A DNA stretch of 64,000 nt. Origin: Emiliania huxleyi CCMP1516. Lineage: Eukaryota; Haptophyta; Isochrysidales; Noelaerhabdaceae. The DNA lies in NCBI RefSeq assembly GCF_000372725.1, contig NW_005199159.1, positions 3,011-67,010 on the forward strand, in the 5' to 3' direction. Shown piece by piece: positions 19,752 to 30,190 of this stretch. A program made the position numbers and the translations under genes. The notes beneath the pieces were generated by a model that worked only from the letters and a program-made list of their open reading frames with translations, had not been told where the DNA came from and made no database searches. How positions within the stretch are numbered: position 1 is the stretch's first letter; the number at the start of each line of letters is the position of its first letter.

Positions 19752-20914
19752 ATGGAGGTGGAGGCGAGAGTGATACAAGAACCCAGTTCAATGGCTGGCA
19801 ATCGTACTAGCGACAACCACACTCCCGCCGTCCCGACTCTCCTCGAGCTATGCTGCCGCACTGTGGACAGCCTGACCATCATCAACCTGGACAACGCGCT
19901 GGACGTCCTGCACTTTGGACGGTCACATTCCATTCCGGCGCTCATCCAGCGTGGCGAGGCCTTCATAGTGAACTCCTTTTCCGGCCTCACCACCAAGCAC
20001 AGCAGCGACACCCTAGCGGCCGTCATCGGCGAGCCCAGCTACTCGCGGCTCCGGCGAGAGGCAGAGGAGCTCGCAGAGCAGACGGCAAAGTTGCGCCAGC
20101 TGGGCGTGGTGGTTGAGCCGCCGCCGCCGCCGCCGCCACCGCTGCCGCAGCAGCAGCCGTTGCAGCGAGCCTCGTCTGCTCCGCCGGTGCCGCCTCCCGC
20201 GGTGCCGCCTCGCGCGGCGGTGAGCGCTGCGGAGCGCGCGAGACGGCGCTTCAGCCGCGCGGCGTCCGCGTCGACCGAGAAGTGCGAGACGTGCCAGAAG
20301 TCTGTCTACCCCGCCGAGAGGCTCGCGCCCGTCGAGGGCCGCGTCTGGCACAAGCAGTGCTTCCGGTGGCGGATACAGAGGCCGCGCTGGCATGCCCCGG
20401 ACATGAACTCTGACGTCTCCGAGACGCGTCCCGCAGGTGCGACCAGTGCGGCTGCAAGCTCACCGTCTCCGCGTTCGTGCTCTCCTCGGACGACGGGGCG
20501 CCGCTCTGCAGGCCGCACGCCGCGCAGCGCCGCGCCGCCGCCGGCGGGTCGTACGGCGGCGGGGGCGGCGGGGGCGCGAGCAAGCCCGTGCCGATGAGCC
20601 GCGCTGCCCTGGCGGTGCACGAGGCCGCCTGCCAGATGATCGACGAGCACCGGCGCGCGTGGGGAGGGAGCCATTGCGTCCGCTGCGCGAAGCCAGTCTA
20701 CGCGATGGAGCGGCAGCTCGCGAGGACGCACCGCGGCGACAACCTCATCTTTCACAAGGCCTGCTTTCGGTGCGAGGACTGCGGCACGCTGCTGCGGCCA
20801 GACAGCTGGGAGGTGCACGGGGACGCGGCGGCGCTCGAGGCTGGACGCGGCGCCCTGTTGTGCCGAGTCCACTTCGCGGCGCGCGTGCAGGCCGAGGGAG
20901 GGAACTCTTCATAG
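19752..20914 (+). CDS. BTB/BACK-like plus two-LIM-domain protein
   Basis: Exons 19752-20365 and 20437-20914 join as CG|G, giving 363 aa. Residues about 30-85 (LELCCRTVDSLTIINLDNAL, FGRSHSIPALIQRGEAFIVN) look like the C-terminal half of a BTB fold plus BACK start (A..L...C..FI). A Pro-rich linker follows, then LIM1 (CETCQKSVYPAERL..VWHKQCFR|CDQCGCKL..CRPH) and LIM2 (CVRCAKPVYAMERQ..IFHKACFRCEDCGTLL..CRVH). LIM1 is only completed by splicing, which confirms the intron (71 nt, GT-AG). LIM zinc fingers mediate protein-protein contacts, often with actin-linked partners. The N-terminal BTB call is weaker than the LIM call. A second ATG at 19791 is possible. Confidence 0.7.
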
Positions 20915-21421
20915 AGGAACGATCTCGGTGGCGCTCTGACAGCGCCAACAGCATCTAGAGCCCTGTCCCCTGGGTGGGAAAGCATCGGCGCGCGGCTCTC
21001 TTGTCGGTGCGCGCTTTTGTGCGGCATGGGCGGGGGGAAGCATTTTGAATTTTTGGAGATTGGAGAAATTTCGTCTCACTGCACGTGTGCACCGCGCCCC
21101 GGCCCCCGCCGGCACCCCGCTGTGCGCGGCTGATCCCGCCCTGGCGCCTGGGTGAGGGGGTGCGCTCTCACGCTCACCGCACGCACGGCCCCACGGGCAC
21201 GCGACAGCTCTGAGACTGAGTCTGACACGTCACAGGGTCAGACGTTCCTGAGAGGTGAGAGAGAGGTAGCCGTGAAAAAAAGCTCTAGAGGGGGAGAGGA
21301 AAAAGAGGTAAGGTCGCTGTCGTCGGAGAGGAGCAGGTCGTCTTCACACGTGTACGTGTCTCACCCCGCCAAGCATGATCATGTGCGCGTAGTCGCGCCG
21401 GTCGCGGTCACACTCACAGCG
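20915..21421. other. intergenic, no supported gene
   Basis: Between convergent 3' ends of the LIM and SET genes. No repeat family or RNA gene seen. Confidence 0.5.
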
Positions 21422-22831
21422 TCACACCAGACACGCCTCAGCGAGTGTGCACCGCGTGACGCCACGCGGCCGGAGACCCGCGCGCCCCGCGTCTGCGACC
21501 CCGCCCGGTGTGAGGGCTGCGAGCGCCTCGTCGCAGCGATGGCTCGCAGCGAGCGCCACGGAGATCTGGTTGGCTCGCCAGCGCGCAGCGAGGCGCACCG
21601 CCCCGTCCGAGGCGCCCGCGCGCGCCGCCGCGCCGGCCGCCGCCCGACTGGCCCGGAGGGTGCGCAGACTCGAGGTGGCGAGCTCGAGCGCTGCAGCCCA
21701 CACGAGCGCCTCGTTGCGAGCGCTCACGGGCTCGCCCCTCGCGACCCGCGCCCGCCCGCCCGCGCGCCGCTCGCCGAGATTCATGTTCGCCAGCCGGAGA
21801 TGCGCGCGCAGCCCTTCCGACGGCCCGTCCCGCGTGAGGTGGTGCCCACCCTCGCACAGGCGGAGCTCGCGAAGCCACGCCGCGTCCTCGCCGCTCGGCG
21901 CCCGAACCGCGCGCGCGCCGAGCCGCACGCTGTCGAACGGGTTGGCGTCGCGCGCCTCCACCTCGTACTCGTCCTCGCCCTCGCCCTCCTCGCTCCCCTC
22001 GCTCCCCTCGCCCTCCTCCTCCTCCTCCTCCTCCTCCTCCTCCTCCTCCTCCTCCTCCTCCGCTCGCCACACCATCCCATAGTGGAGCAGCAGAGTCGCG
22101 TCGTCCAGCCCGCCGTACATCACCGTCAGCTCCTCGCCCGCCGGCACGTCGCGCAGCGCCGTGAAGGTGAATGCGGAGGCGGACTTTTCGTACCGGCCGA
22201 GCACGTTCGGGTAGGTGGCGTGGTGGTTCATGAGGTCGCCGACCGGGAAGAGGGCGGGCGCCTCGTCGCCGGGCTCGTCGCTCGCGTCGCCGCTCCGGCT
22301 CATCACACAGGCGGCCGCCCAACTAAAGTCGCTCCAACTCGGCGAGGCGGCGCCCGCGACGCGGCACAGCGCCGCGTGCCGCCGCCGCAGGTCTGCCCGC
22401 TGGGCGGCCGCTCGCTCCGCCAGCACAGGGCCGCAGAGCGACAGCACGTGCCGCTGCGCCCACATCAACGGCAGGCTCTCCTCAAACGCGCGGCGCGGAG
22501 GCAGTGTGCGCAGGTATGGCGCCCATCGCGATGCCGACCCGCCGGCCGCCTCCTCGAGCAGCGCGAGAATGAGGCGGTCCGTCTTCGCGAGCGCTCCGGC
22601 GGAGTGGGAGCGTGGCGCAGCGGTGAGGAGCAGCGCGTGAGGCACGACGAGGAGCACGTCGCCTCCCGCCACCGGCCGGGCCGCGTAGAGGCCGCGACCG
22701 CTCCGCCGGCTCTCGCCGAGACGGACGCTGCGCGAGCAGGCGCCGCCGTGCGCCAAGAGCCAGTCGTCCAGTCCCTCCATCTCGGACTCGTGCCGACCAG
22801 CTGGTGACGACTCTCCCCCCATTTTGACCAA
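21422..22831 (-). CDS. SET-domain protein-lysine methyltransferase (SETD3/SETD6/LSMT-like)
   Basis: Intronless, 469 aa (a start at the internal MEGLDDWLLAHGGAC is also reasonable). The SET domain is split as in the Rubisco LSMT/SETD3/SETD6 group: SGRGLYAARPVAGGDVLLVV with PHALLLT at the N-side; PVGDLMNHH...PNV and AGEELTVMYGG..DATLLLHYGMVW at the C-side. These supply the S-adenosylmethionine-binding NHx and the catalytic Tyr region. A run of about 17 glutamates (GAG/CTC repeat, 22010-22062) follows, then a helical substrate-binding-like C-terminal region (LRLANMNLGE; ALVWAAALELATSSLR). Expected to methylate lysine or histidine in a non-histone protein in cytosol, nucleus or plastid. Confidence 0.8.
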   Translation of the reverse strand: MVKMGGESSPAGRHESEMEGLDDWLLAHGGACSRSVRLGESRRSGRGLYAARPVAGGDVLLVVPHALLLTAAPRSHSAGALAKTDRLILALLEEAAGGSASRWAPYLRTLPPRRAFEESLPLMWAQRHVLSLCGPVLAERAAAQRADLRRRHAALCRVAGAASPSWSDFSWAAACVMSRSGDASDEPGDEAPALFPVGDLMNHHATYPNVLGRYEKSASAFTFTALRDVPAGEELTVMYGGLDDATLLLHYGMVWRAEEEEEEEEEEEEEEEEGEGSEGSEEGEGEDEYEVEARDANPFDSVRLGARAVRAPSGEDAAWLRELRLCEGGHHLTRDGPSEGLRAHLRLANMNLGERRAGGRARVARGEPVSARNEALVWAAALELATSSLRTLRASRAAAGAAARAGASDGAVRLAARWRANQISVALAASHRCDEALAALTPGGVADAGRAGLRPRGVTRCTLAEACLV

Positions 22832-22959
22832 GGCGCCTTCTGAAACCCGAAAAAAATAAAAGCGTGCCGATTTTGTTGTTGTGGTGGCGCACCTCTAGCG
22901 AGGCCCGCATAGTATGTGGGAGACTCCTGCCGCCGCCCTTGCCACCCCTGTGTCAGTGT

Positions 22960-23170
22960 GCCTGTGGTTGCGAGAGACTGCCAGTGAGAAGCTGGAGGCA
23001 GGTCGCTAGACTGAGATGAGACCGCCAGTAGAGTTGGGAGTCCACCGTGCACCGCGCTGCGAGCCTGTCGTGTCCCTTGTCAGGAGCAGCAGGAGAGCCC
23101 CACCTGTGCCCCTGATCGTCCTTCCAAAATCCTGCTCGTGCAGGTGTGGACCCTGTCCCCCTCCCCCATC
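22960..23170 (+). repeat. composite dispersed repeat, left part
   Basis: Motifs GAGAGACTGCCAGTGAGAAG, GGGAGTCCACCGTGC, GTCCCTTGTCAGGAGCAG and CCTGATCGTCCTTCC..ATCCTGCTCGTGCAGGTG appear in this order. The same order recurs at 36857-37200, and the last block alone at 27345-27398 in reverse. It joins directly to an R1 copy. Confidence 0.7.
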
Positions 23171-23211
23171 CCTCGTTTGGGTTTGAATCTGTTGTTTCTT
23201 TCTTTCTTTTT

Positions 23212-23270
23212 GTGTGGTGGCGGCGTGCCGTCCTCCCATCCCTCCCTTGGGTTGTCTGTTTTCGTATTTT
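23212..23270 (+). repeat. R1 dispersed repeat
   Basis: Core GTGGTGGCGGCGTGCCGTCC plus CTCCCATCCCTCCCTTGGGT and a TTGTCTGTTTTC end; lacks the left CACCACAC extension. Confidence 0.8.
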
Positions 23271-23578
23271 TCTTTATTTTCAGGGATCGAGTCTTTTTCT
23301 TTCTTTATTTTCATGCCAGTATGCCAAAAAGTCCTCTCTGAGACAGGCATCCCCGCCAAATGCTCAGCAAATGCTCATCCTCGCCGCCATCTCGAGCGGC
23401 ATGGCCGCTCCCTTGGCCTTGCCCGCCACATGCGGCCGCGGATGGCGCTCGACGAGCCGGTGCCTCGCCCCCCTCACGCCCCCCGGGCCTTTGGCAAGCC
23501 GCTCGTGCGGGACCCCATCCGCCACAGTCGTCTCGGCTGGATCTGCCGACGAGGGCGAAGCGAGGCAACTAACGCTAC

Positions 23579-23828
23579 TCACACGAGGGGCGGCACCGCC
23601 GCCGCGGCCTTGCCCTTGGTGGCCTCGCTGGCCGCCTCTCCCTTGCGCGAGCCGCGGGAAACGGCCACAGCCAGGCCCGCGACGAGGACGAGCACGCCGG
23701 CCGCCGCGGCGAGCATGGCGTGGGTGCCAGAGGGGGTTGAGATGGCGCCGGCGGCGAGCTCGAGGTAGTGGTAACGGCCTCCCCCGCCGTGGTTACCACC
23801 ACCGCCGCCGTAGCCGTAGTGGTGATAT

Positions 23829-23862
<34 letters not shown>

Positions 23863-23965
23863 AGCCGCCGCCTTGGTGCCCGTGGTCGTGCCATCCGCCG
23901 CCGCCGCCGCCACCGCCGCCGTAGCCGTAGCCGTAGTGATGGTATCCACCGCCGCCGTATCCACC

Positions 23966-24007
<42 letters not shown>

Positions 24008-24285
24008 CCGGTAGACGGACCAGCCGTCTCGGTCCTCGAGGGTGAGGTCGCCGTGGATCTGCGGGAGCGGCGAGGGTTAGAACTCTTCTCCCTGTGTCTT
24101 GCATCTCTACTCACGCGGTCTAGCTGTCGCGCCATGTCGCCGAGCATCCCTTCCTCAGGGCAGCAAGCGCACACGGTCCCGTCCAGAGCCCCTTGGCCGA
24201 ACTCGAACTTCTCACGGACCGAGAATACGGAGCCGCAGTCGCCGGCACGGCGGTGCACCTCCACCAGCTCGGCGCAGGCGGCCAT
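23579..24285 (-). CDS. Gly/Tyr/His-rich single-pass membrane protein
   Basis: Exons 24285-24115 and 24058-23579 (56 nt GT-AG intron, phase 0) give 216 aa. The N-terminal 57 residues (MAACAELVEVHRRAGDCGSV..FEFGQGALDGTVCACCPEEG) form a compact Cys-containing head. After the splice, IHGDLTLEDRDGWSVYRL leads into a long low-complexity domain with GGGYHHYGYGYGGGG and GGWHDHGHQGGGYGG blocks. A single TM (HAMLAAAAGVLVLVAGLAVA) and a short Lys-rich tail (SEATKGKAAAAVPPLV) end the protein. The Gly domain resembles wall- or mineral-associated Gly/Tyr/His-rich proteins and could bind metal or phase-separate; that is inference. The frame is hidden by longer shadow frames on both strands and was chosen because of the composition and the clean splice. 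Confidence 0.6.
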
Positions 24286-24845
24286 TGTCGTCGAGCCGAA
24301 CGATTTAGTGTCAATCGACTTGGGGATGATTGTCGTTCCGGGGCAGCCCCCAAGCACCTATCATGCGGCGACGTCGTGTGTGTGCCAGCTGTCAGCCTGT
24401 CGACACACGAGCGACGTGTGCCAGCTGTCAGCCGGTCGAGCGACACGTGCCAGCACAGCGTCTAATAGGGTATATGCCAGCGGACCTCGATCCACTTGCC
24501 TCTCCCAAGCAGCTCTGCTCGCTGTGCGGTCATCCCGTGCGTGACTGCGAGAAGGACAAGGACCAACAGCCTCATGAGCGATGAGCAACGAGGCGAGCAC
24601 CACAACCCCTGGAAGGACCAACACGCTCACCTTGGGCGTGCGACTGTTTCATCAACAAAGCATTTTTTTTGCCGTTTGCGATTACAGCGACATCTCCTTC
24701 GTGCCGGCAGATTGCTAGAGGTGGAGCAAGCTGCTCTAGCCTCGCATGTTACTCCTGTCGTCTGTTGTGTGATGTTGTGCCCTTGTTTGTTTCTCTTTCT
24801 TGGCACCTTGGATGGAGTGCTGGGGGGGGCGACAGGAAGAATGTG

Positions 24846-25020
24846 GCCCTGAGTTATGTGTACGCCAACTCAGGGTGTGTGGCAGCCAGCTGGCTGTGTG
24901 TCTTGTGAGCTTGTTTGTGTCTGTGAGTCGCTCGTGCGTGTCGTCATCATCTGTCTCGCGTCCACCCATACCGCGTTGGTGTCCAGTCCGAGCCTGGCTG
25001 TTCTTCACCTTTCTACCTAC
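24846..25020 (+). repeat. LINE-type 3' tail, copy 1 (inverted relative to 50998-51178)
   Basis: Starts GTGTACGCCAACTCAGGGTG and ends CACCTTTCTACCTACCTCCC. The same sequence (complement) directly follows the reverse-transcriptase remnant at 51127-51552, so it is probably the 3' untranslated tail of that element, inserted here without its coding part. A weaker relative of its last 40 bp is at about 25375-25420. Confidence 0.65.
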
Positions 25021-25338
25021 CTCCCTCCTTCTTCCTGGTGTGGCGGGAGCATTCCGCGTAAATTTCTGGTTGCCTCTACAGTGGCGGTTGCGGGCATTAA
25101 GAAAACAGCATTCTCCACTCGGAACACCGTAGACTTGAAAAACAAATCTAAGACTTGGCACTTGGGAAGTGACAAGTGCGCGCCGCCCGCAGGCGAAGAG
25201 AAACTTTGAGCTGGGGCTTCCGTTCACACTCGTGTCTGGCCTTTTCTCCGGACCGCGCCTTGGAAATCGCCTCGTGGTTTCAGCGAGATGTTTTCTTTAA
25301 AAATGCCCCCCCCCCCCCCACCCACCCACTGCAAGAAG

Positions 25339-25365
25339 ATGAAGTCCACCCCTCCGCTGCTGCTC
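25339..25365 (+). repeat. copy of the yaaA 5' coding end
   Basis: Twenty-six to 27 bases starting ATGAAGTCCACCCCTCCGCT are identical to the first codons of the YaaA homologue at 28034. After this point the sequences diverge (CTCCGAGCGG against GCTCTCGCCG). A poly-C run (25307-25319) precedes it. No other gene is supported in 24590-25690. Confidence 0.7.
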
Positions 25366-25760
25366 CGAGCGGTGTCCTATCCGAGCCTGACTGTTTCTCA
25401 TGCCCCTTTACTTACTTACTTGCCGGCCGCCAGGTGCTCCAAGGCAGCGGGGCTGCTCTTTCTCTCTCTCTCTACGGTACATCGTCGGAGACACGAGAAC
25501 GAACGTGCACTATTGACCAGACAGACAGCAGGAGACGGGCGCGCACATCACTAATACGTAGACACCGTACTGAACAAGACACCAGGCATGGACACTTACC
25601 CGGGCCGTCCCGGAAGCCATGCCCATGGGCCATGGGCCTCGCTCTCCCTCGCAGTAGACAAAGCAAAACGCAGAAGACAGATGCGATCCTAGGGGGCTGC
25701 TTTGCAGGCCGGCGAGATGTACAACCGCGGCCCTAGTGGCCCTGTGTTTAGCTCACCGCA

Positions 25761-26968
25761 TCAGCCGATGACATTCTTGGGCGCTGCTGGCTGGCCGTCT
25801 TGCCCAATGCCGCAGACGTCCAGCACGATGTCCACCTCCTTCCCGACCGTCTTGCACTCGCCCCAGAAGCCCACAGCAAGGTTGGCCTTCGAATGCCCAG
25901 GCACCGGTGGCTGGTCCTTCCAGCACTGCTGCTCGGGGGTGGTCCAGTAGCCAGGGAGCTCGCCGCAGACAGCAGACGGGTGTCCCTCCGGGCATTCAAA
26001 CTTCGTCTTCGACCAGCTCTGGCTGTCGCCGTTCCAGGCCCACGTGTGATCCTTCGAGAACTGCGAGTACTTCCCCTGGCAGTCACCCACCGAGCCCGGG
26101 CAGTCGGTGCACCGAGGGTCGAGATCACCCGCAGTCTTCGTGTGGCAAAAGGGCAGATGCTCGTGCTCGGGGCAGATCCTGTAGTCCGGGATGGAGCATT
26201 GCAACACAGGCTTGCGCTTGCTGCACTCGGGACTCAGGTTGGACGCATCGCACACGAGACCACCGGCGTCGGCCGCGCAGTCGCTCATATCATCCTTGGC
26301 GCTCCAGGCCGCGCCGGCGTCCACGCAGGCAGGCTCGTTCGTGCCCGGCGAGAATGCGACGAGGGACGAGCTCATGCCGTATCCGTACCACGGCTCGACG
26401 TCGGGCAGGTTGGTGAGCGGCAGTGGCGTGTTGAGGTCTCCGTTCGTCGCCACCATGAAGGCTCCATTCATCGCGAACGGCATCTCCCACCGCCCATTGT
26501 TGCCCTCAATGTCCCAACTCGCGCGCCTCCACTTCAGATGCGCCGCATCCGAAGGGGCTTTGCGCGCCTCGGGAAGCGGACCGCCCCCGCCGAGAAGAAG
26601 GTCGCCTGCTCGTGCTTCGGCACCTTGCCAAAGTCCTCCACCTCGATGTCTTCGTCGCAGTTGTTCCTCACACTGAACTTCTTGACGATGATCTGGCCAG
26701 CATTCTTGGGCTTGTGACTGGCCTGGCAGAGCGCCAGGTCTGCGCCCTTGCACGCAGTCGCACCATGTGGCGTGCACACGTGATGCGTGTGGTCGTAGCA
26801 GCACATCCCCTCTGCGGCAAGGGCCTTGTTGATGCACTCCTCAATGGTGCAGTGGCGTTCGGTTTGGTAGGCCGGGCAAGCGGGCAGGGCCTCGCTGACT
26901 GGTGCAGCCATCGCGATGTCGATGGCGGCAGTGGCGGCGATCACAACAAGCTTTGAGAACACCGGCAT
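25761..26968 (-). CDS. secreted Cys-rich protein, unknown family
   Basis: Exons 26968-26582 and 26531-25761 (50 nt GT-AG intron, phase 0) give 385 aa. The start at 26968 begins a clear signal peptide (MPVFSKLVVIAATAAIDIAM, cleavage near AMAAP). The mature part has over 25 cysteines in loose pairs (CHTKTAGDLDPRCTDCPGSV; CDASNLSPECSKRKPVLQCS). The segment VRNNCDEDIEVEDFG followed by splice-joined SAGAWRRASWDIEGNNGRWE is reminiscent of thaumatin-like beta-sandwich starts, but the diagnostic thaumatin motifs are not all present. Probably extracellular or cell-surface. The upstream region has no shared promoter with a neighbour. Confidence 0.65.
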
Positions 26969-28033
26969 GGTTGGTATCCTGCGGACACGGCGCGCGGAGA
27001 GACGTGAGGCGCGCACTGGAGGGAGGAGGAGCCGCCGCGGCGTCGCGGCGGAGGTGGCGCGGCAGGCTGGCTGGCGGGGGCTGGCAGGGGCTGGCTGGCA
27101 GCGCACGTGAGGGTGTGCGGCGAGTTTTGAGAGTCCTGCAACGTCCTTCCTGAACAAGGCCTATGAAAGGCGGGCACCACCTTGCAGGACGTCTGACATG
27201 TTTCGATGAGGTGCAGGTCAGAGCAGCTCGAGCGACGGAGGGTGATGAGGGCCGCCGCGACAGCGGTCGATGCTTTTACTAACGATCTTTATGACCGCGC
27301 GTCCTGAAAGAAAGAAAGAATTCACGGGGCGAAAGCAAACGAGGGATAGGGGAGGAGGACAGGGTCCACACCTGCACGAGCAGGATTTTGGAAGCGGCGG
27401 TCCTGAAGAAAGAAAACAGACAACCCAAGGGAGGGACGATGGGAGGACGGCACGCCGCCACCACACAGGCGGTCTTCTTCCCAGCTTTGGGGCGTGGTAT
27501 TTTATTTTGCATAACGGCAAAGCCGCCACATATGCCCACCTCGTCGGACGCCCACCCTGCAGCGAGGGAGGGCGAGGCGATCGAGGGGTCCCGTACCATG
27601 CGGAATCGACCCTATCCCACTCAGTGCTCAGATACTCTCAGCCCGCCCGAGCTGAGCAGCCTGCCACACCCGACCGAGCTGGGCTGCCAAGAGACTTGGA
27701 GTGTGGAGTCGGCAGCCTCACACCCAGGGCCGGGGAGCTATGAAGCGCACCCAGCGGGCCGGATGCTGGCCGGATGATCGGGATCGGGCGGGCGGGGGGG
27801 GCAAGAAGCTGTGCACTTGGAGTAGAGTGTGTCTCGCGCCTTGCGGGGGGGGAGCGGAAAGGAGGAACCTCTTCCCAAGAGCACCACTCTTGGAGCGCCA
27901 CCACTACCACCCAGAGCGCTGCAAGCAGCGCCGGGCATGACGGCTTAGTTAGAGCCGCGCACGATTTCTTGCCAGGGCAGCTTTTGCGCGTTGCAGTGCG
28001 CTGCTGGCTGCGGCTATAGCAGACAGGACATAG
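26969..28033. other. intergenic with dispersed repeats
   Basis: Contains a reversed R1 copy (27405-27469) and a reversed copy of the CTGCTCGTGCAGGTG composite block (27345-27398). The rest shows no convincing gene. Confidence 0.55.
27345..27469 (-). repeat. R1 plus composite block, reversed
   Basis: The complement reads R1 core (GTGTGGTGGCGGCGTGCCGT, one CAT/CGTCC variant, CCTCCCTTGGGTTGTCTG) and then the ATCCTGCTCGTGCAGGTGTG block; in 23112-23270 these two parts are in the opposite order. So the parts shuffle as modules. Confidence 0.7.
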
Positions 28034-28840
28034 ATGAAGTCCACCCCTCCGCTGCTGCTGCTCTCGCCGGCGAAGACGCTCAACTTTGACTCGGCGCTCT
28101 CGCCGGCGCTCCGCAGCCTCACGCCCACCGAGCCTCGCTTCCTCGAGAGGTGCAGCGCGCTCGCCGACCGCGTCGGCTCGATGAGCAAGAGCGAGATCAA
28201 GTCGCTGATGTCGCTCAGCGACTCCCTCGCCCAGCTCAACCACGCGCGCTACTCGGCCTTTGCCGAGCAGCCTGCGCGGATCGCGCTCGGCGCCTTTGAG
28301 GGAGCGGCCTACAAGGGCCTGCAGGCTTCGACGCTGGACGCAAAGCAGCTCGAGTACCTCGGCCGCTCGCTGCGCATCCTGTGCGGGCAGTATGGAATCC
28401 TGCTACCGACGGACGAGATCCGGCCCTACCGGCTCGAGATGTCGACCAAGCTCGCCGTCGGCGACGCTCCGAATCTCTACAAATACTGGGGCGACTCCCT
28501 CACCGCGAGCCTCCGCGCGGAGGAGCCGCCGTTCGTGGTGAACGTGGCGTCGCAGGAGTACGCCAAGGCGCTCGACATGGGCGCGCTCGGCTGCCCGGTG
28601 ATCACCTGCGCCTTTCCGGGCCCTGCTGTGCACGCCAAGCAGGCGCGGGGCGAGATGGTCCGCTTCTGCGCCGAGCAGCAGGTGGTAGAGCCGGCGGGCC
28701 TGCGCGCCTTCCGCGGCTCGAGCGGGCAGTGGAGCTTCATCGAGGCAGAGAGCTCCGAGACGACGCTCGTTTTCCACCGGGGCGCGGCGGCGAGCGCGGC
28801 GAAGCCGAAGGCGCCGGCGGCGGGGAAGAGGAAGCGCTGA
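28034..28840 (+). CDS. yaaA: YaaA / DUF328 family protein (peroxide stress)
   Basis: Intronless, 268 aa, close to the bacterial family length of about 255-260. Family motifs in order: LLLSPAKTLNFD at the N-terminus, ARIALGAFEGAAYKGLQAST, LRILCGQYGILLPTDEIRPY followed by RLEMSTKL, APNLYKYWGDSL, VVNVASQEYAKAL and CPVITCAF. In E. coli YaaA limits iron-driven damage under peroxide stress and binds DNA. The C-terminus has an added basic tail (PKAPAAGKRKR) that could act as a nuclear signal. The lack of introns in a window where most genes are split fits bacterial origin, but codon and GC use match the host, so any transfer is old. Confidence 0.9.
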   Translation: MKSTPPLLLLSPAKTLNFDSALSPALRSLTPTEPRFLERCSALADRVGSMSKSEIKSLMSLSDSLAQLNHARYSAFAEQPARIALGAFEGAAYKGLQASTLDAKQLEYLGRSLRILCGQYGILLPTDEIRPYRLEMSTKLAVGDAPNLYKYWGDSLTASLRAEEPPFVVNVASQEYAKALDMGALGCPVITCAFPGPAVHAKQARGEMVRFCAEQQVVEPAGLRAFRGSSGQWSFIEAESSETTLVFHRGAAASAAKPKAPAAGKRKR

Positions 28841-29867
28841 CAGCGGTACGCGTGATGTGCACTGTCGCGCGTCGGCTGCGTGCCGGGTGCTCGCTTGTTC
28901 GGTTGGGCGGGCCTTGTGACACTGTTGCAGTAGAGTACAGAGCTACACGGTACACTCTTTCGTCTTCGTGTAACAGCGCTACGCAGCTCTCGTCAGTCGT
29001 CTCTCGACGTTGCGGCAGCGCTTTTTATCGAGCGCTCTAAAGCGACCAAAGTTCTCAAGCCAGGGATCCACGCGAGTCCTTCAGGAGCGCTGCCTTCCAC
29101 CCTTTGTTTGGCCTCACCATCAGCCGCCCGAGCACCATCCCGACGCCAACGAAGCAAGCGCTCGCTGTCGCTCACTCTCTCTCTCTGGGGTCTCTCCTCG
29201 CCCGACACGGCTCTCCGCACGCGCGGACGCGAGTGAAACTGAAAGCCGCGCGCGCAAGCCAAGCCAATTATTTGCTCATACTCTCTACAGTAGAACAATG
29301 CATATGGGACAACAGAGTACGGTGTAGTGTGGTGGAGCCTGGTGGAGATTGTACATGGTTGCGACATTGTGCCCGACATACGTAATGCGACGCTCATCAT
29401 GCGGCGATGTCCGTTCATCGTGCGCCGCGGGCCGCGCTCTTGGCCTCTTGCACATGGTTGCGGCGCTGGAGGCGGTGCAGACACAGTGGGAGGAGCCTCA
29501 GGGTCGCGGCAAGGTTAAAAGACCACCTCGACGCTGCCCCGACGCCGACGAAGCAAGGGTGGTGGCGAGGGCGGCGAGGGCGGCGAGGGTGGAACCAGCG
29601 GCTGCGGAGTGAGCGGTCAGTCTCTGAGGACCGCCGGAACCGACCGAACCCTCCGAAACTTCGGAACGGCTTTTACTTTTTCAGTGTATGTAGCTCTTAC
29701 GAACATACCCGTGAGAGAGAGAGAGAAAGGTGAACTGCTGACAGGGTTTGCGATGAGGAGCGATCCGAACGTGGTATTCGGGTGATTAGATCACTACCGC
29801 CGAAGCGCAAGCGCTTGGAGCAAGGGAACCGCCACGTATGGGTCCCAGACTAGCACCCCACCTCGCG

Positions 29868-29945
29868 GGCCGACGTTCTGGCCCAGCGAGGCTGCTGCGG
29901 AGCACTCGGGGCCGACGTTCTGGCCCAGCGAGGCCGCTGCGGGGC
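29868..29945. repeat. 38 bp direct repeat
   Basis: GGGCCGACGTTCTGGCCCAG, CGAGGC..GCTGCG, occurs twice in tandem with two or three differences. The GGGCC..GGCCC part is itself palindromic. Confidence 0.8.
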
Positions 29946-29984
29946 ACCCGGCGGCTCGGTTCGCTCTTTTTGTGTTCTGCCTCA

Positions 29985-30190
29985 CGTGCGAGTTGCGAGA
30001 GAGAGAGATTTTTAAAGACCAACAAGAAATCACGACTTTCACAGTGATTCTTGAGTTGCGTCGAGTTGCACGCGAGTTGCACGTACTCTCTCTCGAGTTG
30101 CATGGACCGGGAAGTCGCACACACGAGTTGCACACGAGTTGCGAAGTGCGAGTTGCGAGATAGATGCGAGTTGCGTGCGAGTTGCGCGAA
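29985..30190 (+). repeat. CGAGTTGC interspersed repeat tract
   Basis: Eleven or so copies of GAGTTGC, mostly as CGAGTTGC, at irregular 8-24 bp spacing. No ORF. The spacing is too irregular for a simple satellite. Confidence 0.7.

Noticed and set aside
21152-22807. 551-codon + strand open frame
   Set aside because: Antisense of the SET-domain gene, which has clear SET motifs on the - strand.
26582-26968. Assignment of the secreted protein to the thaumatin family
   Set aside because: Only the N-terminal NNC-type motif is suggestive; the REDDD-type and signature segments are not found, so no family is given.
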